This document shows positions 33,565 to 43,426 of a DNA stretch of 64,000 nucleotides, one piece after another (position 1 is the stretch's first letter; every line of letters begins with the position of its first letter). Position numbers and translations under genes: made by a program. The DNA comes from Pseudogulbenkiania subflava DSM 22618 (GTDB taxonomy: Bacteria; Pseudomonadota; Gammaproteobacteria; Burkholderiales; Chromobacteriaceae), in NCBI RefSeq assembly GCF_900177275.1, contig NZ_FXAG01000001.1:62001-126000 (forward strand). The letters are read 5' to 3'. Below the pieces are notes generated by a model, which ran no database searches, was not told the origin of the DNA, and saw nothing but the letters and a program-made list of their open reading frames with translations.

Positions 33565-34848
33565 ATGCTCACCCTCACCCCGCACCCGCTGCGCCGCGTG
33601 CTCAACGACGAGGCGCACGCCCGCCCGTACGCCTCGATTCCGTCGCCGGCACGGCTCACCTCGCTGACCCTGTACTACGACTACGACGACGCCAGCCAGC
33701 GCGAGGCACTGGCCGAGCTGGCCCAGATGCTGGCCCTGCCGGCCCCGCTCGGCCACGCCGCGCACTACACCGCGAATGCCGGCGACCTGACGGTGCGCTG
33801 GTCGCTGCACGCCGAGTTCGCGCGCTACACCTTCATCCTCTCCGGCGATTTTTCCGAGCCCTTCGACCGCACCGCGCTCGACCGCCTGCCCTCGAGCTGG
33901 CTCGACCGCCTGCCCGGCACGGTGCTGGTGGCGCTGCACGCGGTGCTGCTCAAGGGCGCGTCGGCCAGCACCCCGGACGAGATCGCGGCGCGCTGGTTTG
34001 GCGGCGGCGAGCTGATCGGTTCGCGCATCGGCGACGGCAACGGCATCGCCTACACCGACCTGCAGCTGCACCCCGACCCGCGCCTGCCGGAGGGTTTCTC
34101 GCGCTACGTGGTGCTGGACGAGGAGATGGGGCCGAACCAGTCCGGACGCATGCTGCAGCGCCTGTTCGAGATCGAGACCTACCGCATGCTGGCGCTTTTG
34201 GCGCTGCCCATCGCCAAGGAGCAGATGCGCGAACTCGACCGGCTCGACGTGGTGTTGCGCTCGCTGACCGAGCGCATGGGCAAGCCGGACAGCCGCGACG
34301 CCCAGCTGCTGACCGAGCTGGAAGACCTCTCCACCCGCGCCGAGCAGCTGATCTCGGAGAGTCAGTACCGCATTTCCGCCACGCGCGCCTACTACTCGCT
34401 GGTGGAGCGCCGCATCGGCGAGCTGCGCGAGAGCCGCCTGCCCGGCATGCAGCCGTTCCACGAATTCATGGAACGGCGCATGGCGCCGGCGATGGGCACC
34501 TGCGACACCGTGGTGAAGCGCCAGGACCGCCTCACCGACCGCCTGCAGCGCAGCACCGCGCTGCTGCGCACCCGCGTCGAGGTGCTGCACGAGGAACAGA
34601 ACCGCGCCTTGCTCGCCAGCATGGACCGCCGCGCCGCGATGCAGCTGCGCCTGCAGGAAACGGTGGAAGGGCTGTCGGTGGGGGTGCTGACCTACTACAT
34701 CGTGAGCCTGCTGTCTTACCTGCTCAAGGCCATCAAGGCCGCCGGCGTGCACCTCAACACCGAATTGGCCACCGGCATCGCCATCCCCATCGTGGCGGCG
34801 GCGGTGTGGTACGGCGTGCGCAAGGTGCGCGACGGGCTGGGGCACTGA
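33565..34848 (+). CDS. DUF3422 family membrane-anchored protein
   Basis: 427 residues from the ATG at 33565. The start PHPLRRVLNDEAHARPY and the central FEIETYRMLALLALPIAKE with LERRIGELRE-type helices match DUF3422. A helical region (about 210-370) is followed by two C-terminal hydrophobic segments (VGVLTYYIVSLLSYLL and GIAIPIVAAAVWYGV), giving an inner-membrane anchor. Function is unknown; the fold resembles a long coiled-coil with hairpin anchor. It sits between a terminator/hairpin and a pair of uptake-like words. Confidence 0.88.
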   Translation: MLTLTPHPLRRVLNDEAHARPYASIPSPARLTSLTLYYDYDDASQREALAELAQMLALPAPLGHAAHYTANAGDLTVRWSLHAEFARYTFILSGDFSEPFDRTALDRLPSSWLDRLPGTVLVALHAVLLKGASASTPDEIAARWFGGGELIGSRIGDGNGIAYTDLQLHPDPRLPEGFSRYVVLDEEMGPNQSGRMLQRLFEIETYRMLALLALPIAKEQMRELDRLDVVLRSLTERMGKPDSRDAQLLTELEDLSTRAEQLISESQYRISATRAYYSLVERRIGELRESRLPGMQPFHEFMERRMAPAMGTCDTVVKRQDRLTDRLQRSTALLRTRVEVLHEEQNRALLASMDRRAAMQLRLQETVEGLSVGVLTYYIVSLLSYLLKAIKAAGVHLNTELATGIAIPIVAAAVWYGVRKVRDGLGH

Positions 34849-34931
34849 GGCGCCGCTGGCGCCACAAAACCTGCCCTGATGCCAGCGGCGGAGCGGCCCT
34901 CGCTGCGCCACCCGCCACCGGCTCCCCACCG

Positions 34932-34957
34932 AGGTTGGCCGAAGCCTTCGGCCAACC
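34932..34957. repeat. Inverted pair of uptake-like words
   Basis: AGGTTGGCCGAAG (34932-34944) and CTTCGGCCAACC (34946-34957) are separated by one base, giving a tight hairpin downstream of the DUF3422 gene. No other feature is seen in the 193-base gap. Confidence 0.8.
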
Positions 34958-35041
34958 CCGCCCGGCCCCGGCCGCCGTCATCGTGCTGCAACAGCGGCAC
35001 TCTACACTCGCCGACTTCACCCCCTGCCGCGAGACCGTCCG

Positions 35042-35455
35042 ATGCTGTCACCCGCCCTGCCCGTCGCCCGTCCCGACTTCTACCTGGCCCCCGGCGCCGC
35101 TACGCCGGAAGTCGATTTCCGCTTCCACAGCGGCCGCCTGCTGCTGCGCGGGGTGAGCTGCCCGGAAGACGCCGCCGTCTTCTACGACCGGCTGTTCCGG
35201 CCGCTGACCCCGTACCTGGCCAACCTCGACCACGGTGAGGTGGCCTTGACGCTGGCGCTGACCCGGCTCGACGCCGACAGCGCCAACCAGCTCCTGACTC
35301 TGGCCGACCTGCTCAACAATGCCCAGGCCAAGGGCAGCCGCGTACACTGCCACGTGTTTCACGACGAGGACGACGCCCGGCTGCAGGCGTTCCACCGCGT
35401 GCTGGCGCACGAGTTTCCCGGCCTGCTGGCCGCGCCGCTGGCGCAGGTGGCGTAG
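35042..35455 (+). CDS. SiaC-like (DUF1987) protein
   Basis: 137 residues from the ATG at 35042. The pattern VDFRFHSGRLLLRGVSCPED then AVFYDRLFRPLTPYLANL and ALTLALTRLDADSANQLLTL resembles SiaC/DUF1987, the small phosphoprotein that binds diguanylate cyclases and is switched by the SiaA phosphatase and SiaB kinase. Neither siaA nor siaB is adjacent. The usual phosphorylated threonine motif (NTSS) is replaced by DADSAN, with Ser as the possible site. Assignment is from pattern memory and moderate. Confidence 0.6.
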   Translation: MLSPALPVARPDFYLAPGAATPEVDFRFHSGRLLLRGVSCPEDAAVFYDRLFRPLTPYLANLDHGEVALTLALTRLDADSANQLLTLADLLNNAQAKGSRVHCHVFHDEDDARLQAFHRVLAHEFPGLLAAPLAQVA

Positions 35456-35459
35456 GCAT

Positions 35460-35493
35460 AAAAAACGGCCGTCGGCCCGAAGGCGGACGGCCC
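35460..35493 (-). terminator. prpE terminator
   Basis: Minus strand GGCCGTCCGCC-TTCG-GGCCGACGGCC followed by GTTTTTTATG, 30 bases after the prpE stop; it may also serve the convergent SiaC-like gene. Confidence 0.85.
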
Positions 35494-35525
35494 AGTGGTG
35501 ACGCACACGCCACCCTCGAAAGGGC

Positions 35526-37427
35526 TCAGGCTCTGGTGATGGCCTGACGCACTTGTTCCAGACTCGCCGGATCGTCCAGCGTGGTCAGATCGCCCGGATC
35601 GCGCCCCTCGGCAATGGCCTGGATCGAGCGGCGCAGCACCTTGCCGGAGCGGGTCTTGGGCAACTGGTTGACGAAGAACACCCGCGCCGGGTTGGCGATC
35701 GCGCCCAACTCGTGCGCGACACGGGCGATCACTTCCTTCTCCAGCGCGCTGCGGCGCACCGGGTCGGCCAGCATGCTCGGGTCGCGCACCACGGCAAAGG
35801 CCTGCGGCACCTGCCCCTTGAGCGCGTCGGCCACCCCCACCACCGCCACCTCGGCGATGGCGCCGTGACCGGATACCGCCTCCTCGATCTCGCGCGTGCC
35901 GAGACGATGGCCGGCGACGTTGATCACGTCGTCGGTGCGGCCGAGGATGGTGATGTAGCCGTCGGCGTCGCGCACCCCCCAGTCGAACGAGGAATACAGC
36001 AGCCGATCGGCGAAGCCGCCGAAGTAGGTGTTGAGGAAGCGCTCGTCCTGCCCCCACACCGTGCTCAGGCAACCCGGCGGCAGCGGCGGCATGATGGCGA
36101 TCACGCCCTTCTCGCCGACCCCGACCTCCTCGCCGCTGGCCTCGTCGACCAGCTTGAGGTTGTAGCCGTACACCGGCAGGCCGGGGCTGCCGACCTTGAC
36201 CGCCTGCGGCGCCACGCCGTTGCACACGGAGAGCATCGGCCAGCCGGTCTCGGTCTGCCAGTAGTTGTCGATCACCGGCACCTTGAGCTCGCCGGCGATC
36301 CAGTTGGCGGTCGGCTCGTCCAGCGGCTCGCCGGCGAGGAACAGCGCCTTGAGGCTGGAGAGGTCGTGGCGGTGCAGGTAGGCCGGGTCCTGCTTCTTCA
36401 GCACGCGGATCGCCGTCGGCGCCGAGAACATCACCGAGACGCGGTACTTTTCCACGAGCTGCCACCAGATCGCCGGATCGGGGTTGGTCGGCAGACCCTC
36501 GTACACCAGCGTCGCCATGCCGGCGATGAGCGGGCCGTAGACGATGTAGGAATGCCCCACCACCCAGCCGATGTCCGAGGTAGAGAAGAAGGTCTCGCCG
36601 GCCGCGCCGCCGTAGATGTAGTCCATGCTCGCCGCCAGCGCCACGGCGTAGCCGCCGGTGTCGCGCTCGACCCCCTTCGGCTTGCCGGTGGTGCCGGAGG
36701 TATAGAGGATGTAGCTAGGATGGCTCGATTCCACCCACGTCACCTCGGCGCGGTCGTCCAGGTGCCGGGCGCGCAGCGTGGCGTAGTCGAGGTCGCGCCC
36801 CGGCTTCATCATCGGCGCTTCGGCCAGGCCGCGGTTGACCAGGATCACCTTGCCCGGCGCCGCCGCCCCGGCCAGCTCCAGCGCCTCGTCCACCAGCGGC
36901 TTGTAGGCGATCACCTTGCCGCCGCGCATGCCGGCGTCGGCGGTCACCATCACCTTGGGCTGGGCATCCTCGATGCGCGCCGCCAGGCTGGCCGAGGCGA
37001 AACCGCCAAACACCACCGAATGCACCGCCCCCAGCCGCACCGTGGCCAGCATCGCGAATACCGCCTCGGCGATCATCGGCATGTAGATCAGCACGCGGTC
37101 GCCCTTGCCCACCCCTTGCGCCTGCAGGATGGCGGCAAAGCGCGCCACTTCCTCTTGCAGTTCGGCGAAGCTGTAAACCCGTTCCTCTCCGGTCTCGCTC
37201 GAGACGTAGATCAAGGCCGCCTGATCGCCCCGCCCGGCCACGTGCCGGTCCACCGCGTTGTGACAGAGGTTGGTCTCGCCACCGACGAACCAGCGCCGAA
37301 ACGGCGGCTTGTCGTAAGCCAGCACCTTGTCGTAGGGACGGTGCCAGTCGATGCGAGCCGCCTCGCGCCCCCAGAAAACCTCGGGCTGATCGATGGACTG
37401 GCGATGAAAATCGCGGTATGCGGTCAT
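35526..37427 (-). CDS. prpE: Propionyl-CoA synthetase
   Basis: 633 residues from the ATG at 37427 (GGAGGAGAG ribosome site). Acyl-CoA ligase of the acetyl-CoA synthetase family: AMP-binding loop [12 protein letters not shown] near residue 243, [30 protein letters not shown], and the catalytic, acetylatable lysine in [11 protein letters not shown] near residue 596. The sequence [15 protein letters not shown] and overall length match PrpE rather than Acs. It activates propionate for the methylcitrate cycle; no prpBC genes are nearby, and the gene is alone. Confidence 0.88.
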   Translation of the reverse strand: MTAYRDFHRQSIDQPEVFWGREAARIDWHRPYDKVLAYDKPPFRRWFVGGETNLCHNAVDRHVAGRGDQAALIYVSSETGEERVYSFAELQEEVARFAAILQAQGVGKGDRVLIYMPMIAEAVFAMLATVRLGAVHSVVFGGFASASLAARIEDAQPKVMVTADAGMRGGKVIAYKPLVDEALELAGAAAPGKVILVNRGLAEAPMMKPGRDLDYATLRARHLDDRAEVTWVESSHPSYILYTSGTTGKPKGVERDTGGYAVALAASMDYIYGGAAGETFFSTSDIGWVVGHSYIVYGPLIAGMATLVYEGLPTNPDPAIWWQLVEKYRVSVMFSAPTAIRVLKKQDPAYLHRHDLSSLKALFLAGEPLDEPTANWIAGELKVPVIDNYWQTETGWPMLSVCNGVAPQAVKVGSPGLPVYGYNLKLVDEASGEEVGVGEKGVIAIMPPLPPGCLSTVWGQDERFLNTYFGGFADRLLYSSFDWGVRDADGYITILGRTDDVINVAGHRLGTREIEEAVSGHGAIAEVAVVGVADALKGQVPQAFAVVRDPSMLADPVRRSALEKEVIARVAHELGAIANPARVFFVNQLPKTRSGKVLRRSIQAIAEGRDPGDLTTLDDPASLEQVRQAITRA

Positions 37428-37662
37428 GCGGTCTCTCCTCCGTGCCGGCGTCTGGCGCGCCGTTGTGCGTAATGACGACAAATTCAACCAAGCGGTTGCT
37501 CGAATATCACCTTACCCCACACTCACAGCAGGGTCAAACGATTCCGCAAGACGCTGTTTTTCCGCCGCAACAGCCACCCTCGCCCTTGCCGCACTGGCAC
37601 GGCCTTGCCGCTTTGCGGTAATCTCGACGCATTCCCATCAAGATTTCGCAGGACCCCGAACC

Positions 37663-38922
37663 ATGGACGTCAAGGACTACATGCAACGCGTCGGCCGTGC
37701 CGCCCGCGCCGCCAGCCGCGCCATCGCCCGCGCCGACACCCTCCAGAAAAACAAGGCCTTGCTGGCCATGGCCGACGCCGTCGAACGCGACAGCGAGCAG
37801 CTCATCGCCGCCAACATGCTCGACCTCGAAGCCGCGCGCCAGAACGGCCTGGAAGAGGCCTTCATCGACCGCCTGACGCTGTCGGACAAGACCATCCACG
37901 GCATGGCCGAGGGCCTGCGCCAGATCGCCGCGCTGCCCGACCCGGTGGGCGAGATGGACGACTTCACCTATCGCCCGTCCGGCATCCAGCTGGGCAAGAT
38001 GCGCGTGCCGCTGGGCGTTATCGGCATCATCTATGAGGCCCGCCCCAACGTCACCGCCGACGCAGCCGGGCTGTGCCTGAAATCGGGCAACGCCACCATC
38101 CTGCGCGGCGGCTCGGAAGCCTTCCACAGCAACCAGGCCATCGCCCGCTGCGTGCACGAAGGGCTGCGCCTGGCCGGCCTGCCGGCCGAGGCGGTGCAGG
38201 TGATCGAAACCACCGACCGCGCCGCGGTGGGCGAACTCATCACCATGCCCGAGTACGTCGACGTGATCGTGCCGCGCGGCGGCAAGGGGCTGATCGCGCG
38301 CATCAGCCAGGACGCGCGCGTGCCGGTGATCAAGCACCTGGACGGCAACTGCCACGTCTACGTCGACGACACCGCCAACCCGGACAAGGCCGTGGCCATC
38401 GTGGTCAACGCCAAGACCCAGCGTTACGCGCCGTGCAACACCATGGAGACGCTGCTGGTGCACGAGGCGTCCGCCGCATTCATGCTGCCGAAGCTGGCCG
38501 CCCCGCTGTGGGAAAAAGGCGTGGAGCTGCGCGGCTGCGAACGCACCCGCATCATCCTCGGCGACCAGGTGGTGCCGGCGACCGAGGACGACTGGTACGC
38601 CGAATACTCGGCGCCGATCCTGGCGGTCAAGGTGGTGAAGGACCTCGACGAGGCGATCCAGCACATCAACGACTACGGCAGCCACCACACCGACGCCATC
38701 GTCAGCGAGGACTACAGCCGCACCCGCCGCTTCCTGCGCGAGGTGGATTCGGCCAGCGTCATGGTCAACGCCAGCACACGCTTCGCCGACGGCTTCGAGT
38801 ACGGGCTGGGCGCCGAGATCGGCATCTCCACCGACAAGATCCACGCGCGCGGCCCGGTCGGCCTGCACGGCCTGACCAGCCAGAAGTGGGTAGTGCTGGG
38901 CGACGGCCAGGTGCGCAGCTGA
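37663..38922 (+). CDS. proA: Gamma-glutamyl phosphate reductase
   Basis: 419 residues from the ATG at 37663. Second step of proline synthesis, reducing gamma-glutamyl phosphate to the semialdehyde with NADPH. Aldehyde-dehydrogenase fold; catalytic cysteine in [12 protein letters not shown] near residue 258; conserved [34 protein letters not shown] and [12 protein letters not shown]. The first enzyme gene (proB) is not adjacent. Divergent from prpE. Confidence 0.97.
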   Translation: MDVKDYMQRVGRAARAASRAIARADTLQKNKALLAMADAVERDSEQLIAANMLDLEAARQNGLEEAFIDRLTLSDKTIHGMAEGLRQIAALPDPVGEMDDFTYRPSGIQLGKMRVPLGVIGIIYEARPNVTADAAGLCLKSGNATILRGGSEAFHSNQAIARCVHEGLRLAGLPAEAVQVIETTDRAAVGELITMPEYVDVIVPRGGKGLIARISQDARVPVIKHLDGNCHVYVDDTANPDKAVAIVVNAKTQRYAPCNTMETLLVHEASAAFMLPKLAAPLWEKGVELRGCERTRIILGDQVVPATEDDWYAEYSAPILAVKVVKDLDEAIQHINDYGSHHTDAIVSEDYSRTRRFLREVDSASVMVNASTRFADGFEYGLGAEIGISTDKIHARGPVGLHGLTSQKWVVLGDGQVRS

Positions 38923-38948
38923 GGGTTGGTTTAAGTGGGAAACGAGAA

Positions 38949-38971
38949 AGCGGGCTGCGGCCCGCTTTTTT
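38949..38971 (+). terminator. proA terminator
   Basis: AAGCGGGC-TGCG-GCCCGCTT followed by a T run, 27 bases after the proA stop. Confidence 0.93.
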
Positions 38972-39013
38972 GTTGTGACCGCTAACAGCGGCTAACCAAT
39001 GACATTCATCCTT

Positions 39014-39316
39014 TCAATGGCACCATTGCTGTTCGCAGGGCACGCCGTCGTTGTTGCCGTCCATCTTCACGCCAGGACAATTTTTCAGGAAGAACGTGGC
39101 TTCCTCGCAGGAGGTCATTTGTGAACAATGGGTCCGGCCATCGCAGGTAAACCTTGACGCTGTCGTCGATGGGCCTTTCCACAAGGTACCGTCCTGCCTG
39201 GACTCGCTCGCTTCGGCAACGACGGCTCCGTTGGCGGCTAGGGTATATGCCTGATACTTGCCATACCCTTTCCAGCCGAGAAAGCCGATCAACAGCAGGA
39301 CAATGAGTTTTTTCAT
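39014..39316 (-). CDS. Small exported Excalibur-domain protein
   Basis: 100 residues from the ATG at 39316. An N-terminal hydrophobic segment (KKLIVLLLIGFLGWKGYG) acts as signal or anchor. The C-terminal 45 residues, with FTCDGRTHCSQMTSCEEATF and NCPGVKMDGNNDGVPCE, form an Excalibur calcium-binding domain with six cysteines and the DGNNDGVPC loop. Such domains occur in exported nucleases and small envelope proteins; the role here is unknown. G+C is lower than in neighbours. Confidence 0.85.
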   Translation of the reverse strand: MKKLIVLLLIGFLGWKGYGKYQAYTLAANGAVVAEASESRQDGTLWKGPSTTASRFTCDGRTHCSQMTSCEEATFFLKNCPGVKMDGNNDGVPCEQQWCH

Positions 39317-39442
39317 GAGCAATTCCCAAATGGGATAACCCGATCATCATATATCAAATACAGCAATCCTCTACCCAGATCAAGTTGGCCGAAGCCTCGG
39401 AAAGCCGGCCGTCAGCCCATCTCTTGGCTTTCGCTCATCCAC

Positions 39443-39757
39443 TCACGCTAAGTAAGAGATACTCCTGCCTAACCGCTTTGCCGTGGCCAGTGCCGCGCCG
39501 AAAAACACGAATGTTGCGCCACCGACTGTGTTGATCGCGCGACCGCCTCTTTCGGAAGTGAGCCAGCTCTTTGCGCGTCGAGCAAAGAAGGCGTAGAGAC
39601 AATGAATGATCACGACCAGCGAGCTATACGTGAGCACCAACGCAAAGAACTGCGCGGCGTAGTGATTGGACAGGTCGATGAATTGCGGGAACACCGAAAG
39701 AAAGAAAAAGATGGCCTTGGGGTTGGTGAGTTGCAAGAACAGCCCCTCGGCAAAACG
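39443..39757 (-). pseudogene. LysE/RhtB amino-acid exporter, C-terminal remnant
   Basis: The minus-strand frame reads RFAEGLFLQLTNPKAIFFFL and continues through SVFPQFIDLSNHY to a normal LysE-type C-terminus (about 104 residues). Full-length members have about 205 residues, and the whole N-terminal half is missing. A TAG at 39758-39760 closes the frame just upstream and the hydrolase gene begins at 39798 on the other strand. This appears to be a deletion remnant at a rearrangement junction. A short product from a TTG at 39736 is possible but unlikely to transport. Confidence 0.75.
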
Positions 39758-39797
39758 CTACCGGAAACAGGGTAACCGCCCCATGAGGAGTCTGTCG

Positions 39798-40535
39798 ATG
39801 CCGCCTACTGCTTCTGCCGTACCCGCGCTGGAGACAGTGCCGTTCGCCCTGCCCTATGCTGGCCGCCAACTGATTGGCGAGCGCCTGGCGCCGGCCACAC
39901 CCCGCCGCGAGCTATTGATCCTGCACGGCGCGGGACAGGCGCGGCGCTCGCACCATGCCGGCTTACGCGCCTGCCTGGCGGCGGACGGCGTGGCCTCGAC
40001 CGCATTCGACTTCGTCGGCCACGGCGAGACCGGTGGCGCGTTGGCCGGTTCCAGCCTGGCCTCCCGGGTGGAGCAGGCCAGCCAGGTGGCGGCAATGCTG
40101 CCGGACGGCCCGCTGGCCCTGCTCGGCAGCAGCATGGGAGCGTACGTCGCGCTACGCTTGCTGGAGCGGGTGGATTGTTCACACCTGGCGCTGGTGGTGC
40201 CCGGCGTCTACACCCCGCAGGCATTCGAGGTGCCGTTCGGCCCGGCCTTCAGCGCCTTGCTGCGGCAGCCCAGCAGTTGGCACGACAGCGATGCCTGGGA
40301 GCGGCTGGTCGCTTTTCGCGGCCATCTGCTGATCGTGATGGCGGAACAGGACGAGGTAATTCCCGCCGAGATTCCGCAGCGCCTGCTGGACGCGGCGGTC
40401 AACGCCGCCAGCCGCACCGTGCATGTCGTCCCTGCCGCGCCACACCGGCTGAGCGGCTTCTTCTCCGAGCAGCCGGTGGCAGCTGATGCGTTTCATGCCG
40501 AGATGCGCCGGCTGCTCCGGCGTGAGGCGGTGTAG
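39798..40535 (+). CDS. Alpha/beta hydrolase
   Basis: 245 residues. The ATG at 39798 is preferred over 39783 because GAGGAG (39786-39791) lies at ribosome-site distance before it. Fold motifs: LLILHGAGQARRSHHAGL, nucleophile elbow GSSMGAY near residue 113, acid in MAEQDEVIP, histidine in PAAPHRLSGF. No signal peptide, so cytoplasmic. The substrate is not evident. The gene begins beside the truncated LysE remnant. Confidence 0.78.
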   Translation: MPPTASAVPALETVPFALPYAGRQLIGERLAPATPRRELLILHGAGQARRSHHAGLRACLAADGVASTAFDFVGHGETGGALAGSSLASRVEQASQVAAMLPDGPLALLGSSMGAYVALRLLERVDCSHLALVVPGVYTPQAFEVPFGPAFSALLRQPSSWHDSDAWERLVAFRGHLLIVMAEQDEVIPAEIPQRLLDAAVNAASRTVHVVPAAPHRLSGFFSEQPVAADAFHAEMRRLLRREAV

Positions 40536-40656
40536 GCGAGCCAAGCGCCCTCCTGCCCGATCAACCACGTACCTGATCTATTTCCATCAACACTTTGGCC
40601 AAAAGCCTGGAACCCGGATTGTCGGTCGACCTCATGCACGACACCGCTTCCTTACT

Positions 40657-43125
40657 CTACTTCACTATCAAATCCACCATTGTGCTGTGGGTCAGACTAC
40701 CGCTCTTACCCTCAATCATCAGCTTGTAGGGCGCCGTTCCACTGAGTGGCGTCGTCTTCTTAGTCCATACCGTCATGGTGGACGAACCGGCACCGGCCAC
40801 CGGGTTGGGGCTGAAACTGAACGTTGCCCCGCTCGGCAGTCCGGTCGCGCTGAGCGTGACAGCACCGTTGAAGCCGTTCAATGCGCCAACCGTGGTTGTA
40901 TAGGTGGTACGCCCGCCGCGTTTGACGGTGCGGCTCGGCGGCGAGGCAGAGAGCGAAAAATCGGCGTTGGGCACACTCACCACCAGCGTGACCGAGCTGC
41001 CATGCGACAGGCTGCCGCTGGTGCCGGTCACGGTAAGCGGGTAGCTGCCGGCCGGGGTCGTGCTGGACGTGGTCACGCTCAGCGTCGAGCTGCCGGCACC
41101 GCCCGTGATCGGGTTGGGACTGAGGCTCGCGCCGGCACCGGCCGGCAGGCCACTCGCGCTCAGGTTGACTGGACCGCTAAAGCCGCCCGCTGGCGTAACC
41201 GTCGTCGTGTAACTGGTGCCGGTGCCACTCACCACGCTCAGGCTAGCCGGCAAGGTCGTCAAGGCAAAATCTGGCGGGACGACCACACCAGTGAGGGGGC
41301 CTTGCGACAGGTCTACTGAAAAGCTGCCGCCCTTGCCCTGGTTGACGCTGTCCTGCGCACCCCAGACCTCGACGCGGTATTGCCCGGGGGTGGCCGGCAT
41401 GGCATGCAGCGTTTCTTGACGGCCGAGCGCCACCAATGGCGGATTCGGTGAGGCGCATTCGTCGCTCATGCCGTAGCCGGTATTGAGACCGCCCCCCATG
41501 CACAGGCTCTCGGACAGCACCGTGCCGTCGGGTGCGATCAGCCGGGCGTCGAGGTCGGGAAGCCAGGCGTAGGCGAAGCAGAAATTGAACAGTTTCTGGA
41601 TGCAGACCGGCCCGCCGCTGGTGATGGTCACGATGGCGCCGATCGGCTTGTTGGTATCGCTGACGTAGAAGCTGTAGCTCTTGACGACGTTATCGCCAAC
41701 GCTGCTGTCGACATGCGTGGTGCCAGGAAACAGCGTCGCCACTGTTGACGACGGGTTCTGTGCGCGCGCGACGAAGGCGTAAGCGTCGAGCACGCCGGCG
41801 CCCCATTCATTGTCCTTGCCGGGCGTGCCACGATCCTGAGCCGTCCCTTCCAGCAGGCTGCGCACCTGCGTCGGGTTACCCTTGAGTGCCGCGTTGGCCT
41901 CCAGTGCCAGCGCCACGCTGCCAGCGACGAACGGCGTGGCCATCGAGGTGCCGCTGTAGGTGACGTAGCCGCTGGCCGTACCGGCCTGGGCTGCGGTGAT
42001 GGTGTGGCCCGGCGCGCAGATGTCGGGCTTGATGCGCAGCACTTTATTATTGCTGTCGGTGATCGGTCCGCGGCTGGAGAAGGCAGTCAGGTAGACGCCG
42101 TCGGAATGGTTGGCGGCACCAAGTGCAGCCGACCACTCGGCGCAGGCCGCCACCGTCATCGCCTCCGCCGCCGCGCCGGGCGAGCCGACCGTGCCCGGCT
42201 CGTCGCCGTCATTGCCGGCCGCTACCGTCACCACCTTGGGCGTATTGCTCGATCCGACTGGCGGCTTGACCGCGGCATTCACCGCCTGACTCATGGCATC
42301 GTTGCCGTCGGCCGGCGGCGTCGCCGCCAGGCTCATCGAGATGACATGCACTCCTGCTTGGCTGGCGCACCATTCGATACCGGCCACGACATTGCTCTCG
42401 GCCCCCGAACCGCTGCTGTTGAGCACCTTGGCAACGTAGAGCGCCGCTCCCGGCGCAACGCCCTGGTAGCGGTCTGCAACGGCACCGCTCGGGCCGACCC
42501 CGTCGCCGGCCGCGATCGAGGAAACGTGGGTGCCGTGGCCCTGATCATCGTAGGGCGTGGTTTTGCTGTTGACGTAATCGATGAAGCCCGCCACCTTCCC
42601 ATTGTCCAACTGCTCGTGATTGGGATCGACGCCGGTGTCGACCACACAGATGCCAACGCCGCGCCCAGTTACCCCGCCGACCGCCAGCCCGCGCGCCGCG
42701 TCCACGCCGAAGTCGGGACGTGCGGCGTTGAGCTGGGTATGTACCTTGGCGTCTTCCTCGATGCGCACCAGACCGGGGGCGTGGGACAGCGCGCGAATCT
42801 GGGCTGCACTCAGGCGGCCGGCAAAACCGGGGATGATCTTGAATTCGCGGCGCGGCACAAAGTTGCCGAGCGTCTGGCGCGCGGCGGCGGCATGACTATG
42901 CTCGCGGAACGTCACCACCACGTCGAAACGGTCTTCCGGCTGCGCTTGGGCAAGCCTTATTTGCAGGCCATCGGAGATGCCGACACCGTTGCGGTCGGTC
43001 AGTTGGCCCTGCGCCGCGGCGGCGGGTGCCACCGGCTGGGAGGCTGCGGCACCGGGGGTAACGGCGGCACAGAAGGAAGACAGCAGAACCAGGGTCAGCG
43101 ACCCGATGACGATGGCCCGGCGCAT
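40657..43125 (-). CDS. Secreted subtilisin-like serine protease (S8)
   Basis: 822 residues from the ATG at 43125 (GGGAGGG site). Signal peptide residues 1-28, an inhibitor-like propeptide (about 40-130), then the S8 domain with Asp163 (VVDTGVD), His200 (GHGTHVSS), oxyanion Asn305 (AAGND) and Ser394 (SGTSMATP). After a domain of about 150 residues holding two cysteine pairs, two immunoglobulin-like repeats follow (FALTTLPASLSVVSGTGTSY and FSLSASPPSRTVKRGGRTTY). Likely a general secreted protease. Convergent with the hydrolase; isolated from other genes. Confidence 0.92.
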   Translation of the reverse strand: MRRAIVIGSLTLVLLSSFCAAVTPGAAASQPVAPAAAAQGQLTDRNGVGISDGLQIRLAQAQPEDRFDVVVTFREHSHAAAARQTLGNFVPRREFKIIPGFAGRLSAAQIRALSHAPGLVRIEEDAKVHTQLNAARPDFGVDAARGLAVGGVTGRGVGICVVDTGVDPNHEQLDNGKVAGFIDYVNSKTTPYDDQGHGTHVSSIAAGDGVGPSGAVADRYQGVAPGAALYVAKVLNSSGSGAESNVVAGIEWCASQAGVHVISMSLAATPPADGNDAMSQAVNAAVKPPVGSSNTPKVVTVAAGNDGDEPGTVGSPGAAAEAMTVAACAEWSAALGAANHSDGVYLTAFSSRGPITDSNNKVLRIKPDICAPGHTITAAQAGTASGYVTYSGTSMATPFVAGSVALALEANAALKGNPTQVRSLLEGTAQDRGTPGKDNEWGAGVLDAYAFVARAQNPSSTVATLFPGTTHVDSSVGDNVVKSYSFYVSDTNKPIGAIVTITSGGPVCIQKLFNFCFAYAWLPDLDARLIAPDGTVLSESLCMGGGLNTGYGMSDECASPNPPLVALGRQETLHAMPATPGQYRVEVWGAQDSVNQGKGGSFSVDLSQGPLTGVVVPPDFALTTLPASLSVVSGTGTSYTTTVTPAGGFSGPVNLSASGLPAGAGASLSPNPITGGAGSSTLSVTTSSTTPAGSYPLTVTGTSGSLSHGSSVTLVVSVPNADFSLSASPPSRTVKRGGRTTYTTTVGALNGFNGAVTLSATGLPSGATFSFSPNPVAGAGSSTMTVWTKKTTPLSGTAPYKLMIEGKSGSLTHSTMVDLIVK

Positions 43126-43298
43126 GGCAATCCCTCCCCGCCGGGCCGCTGCCCCTATGCGGAAGGCTCCTCGGCATCGCGGCGTCCTGTTCCTGTTGGT
43201 TATGACCCGCATCTAAACGAGGCCCGCTCCGAACAGGGTCGCCATGCCGCTCGACTCGCCGAATCGCAAGAGGGATATCGTTTAAATTGTTATAAGCC

Positions 43299-43327
43299 TT
43301 TATAGGGCAGCCGGAACCGCTTTTCAA
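43299..43327 (-). promoter_or_regulatory. Promoter of the subtilase gene
   Basis: Minus strand TTGAAA (43327-43322), exactly 17 bases, TATAAA (43304-43299). The stretch around it is much richer in A+T than the genome. It implies a leader of about 165 bases before the ATG at 43125. Nothing else was recognised in the 43126-43426 gap. Confidence 0.65.
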
Positions 43328-43426
43328 TTCGCCACAGGCCGCGTTTCCGGGTAATCAACCGTCCCTGCTGACAAGGGTTTACCGCCGCAGCAGGCGGTCC
43401 ATCTTGGAGGCCGGCAGCGCGCCTGT

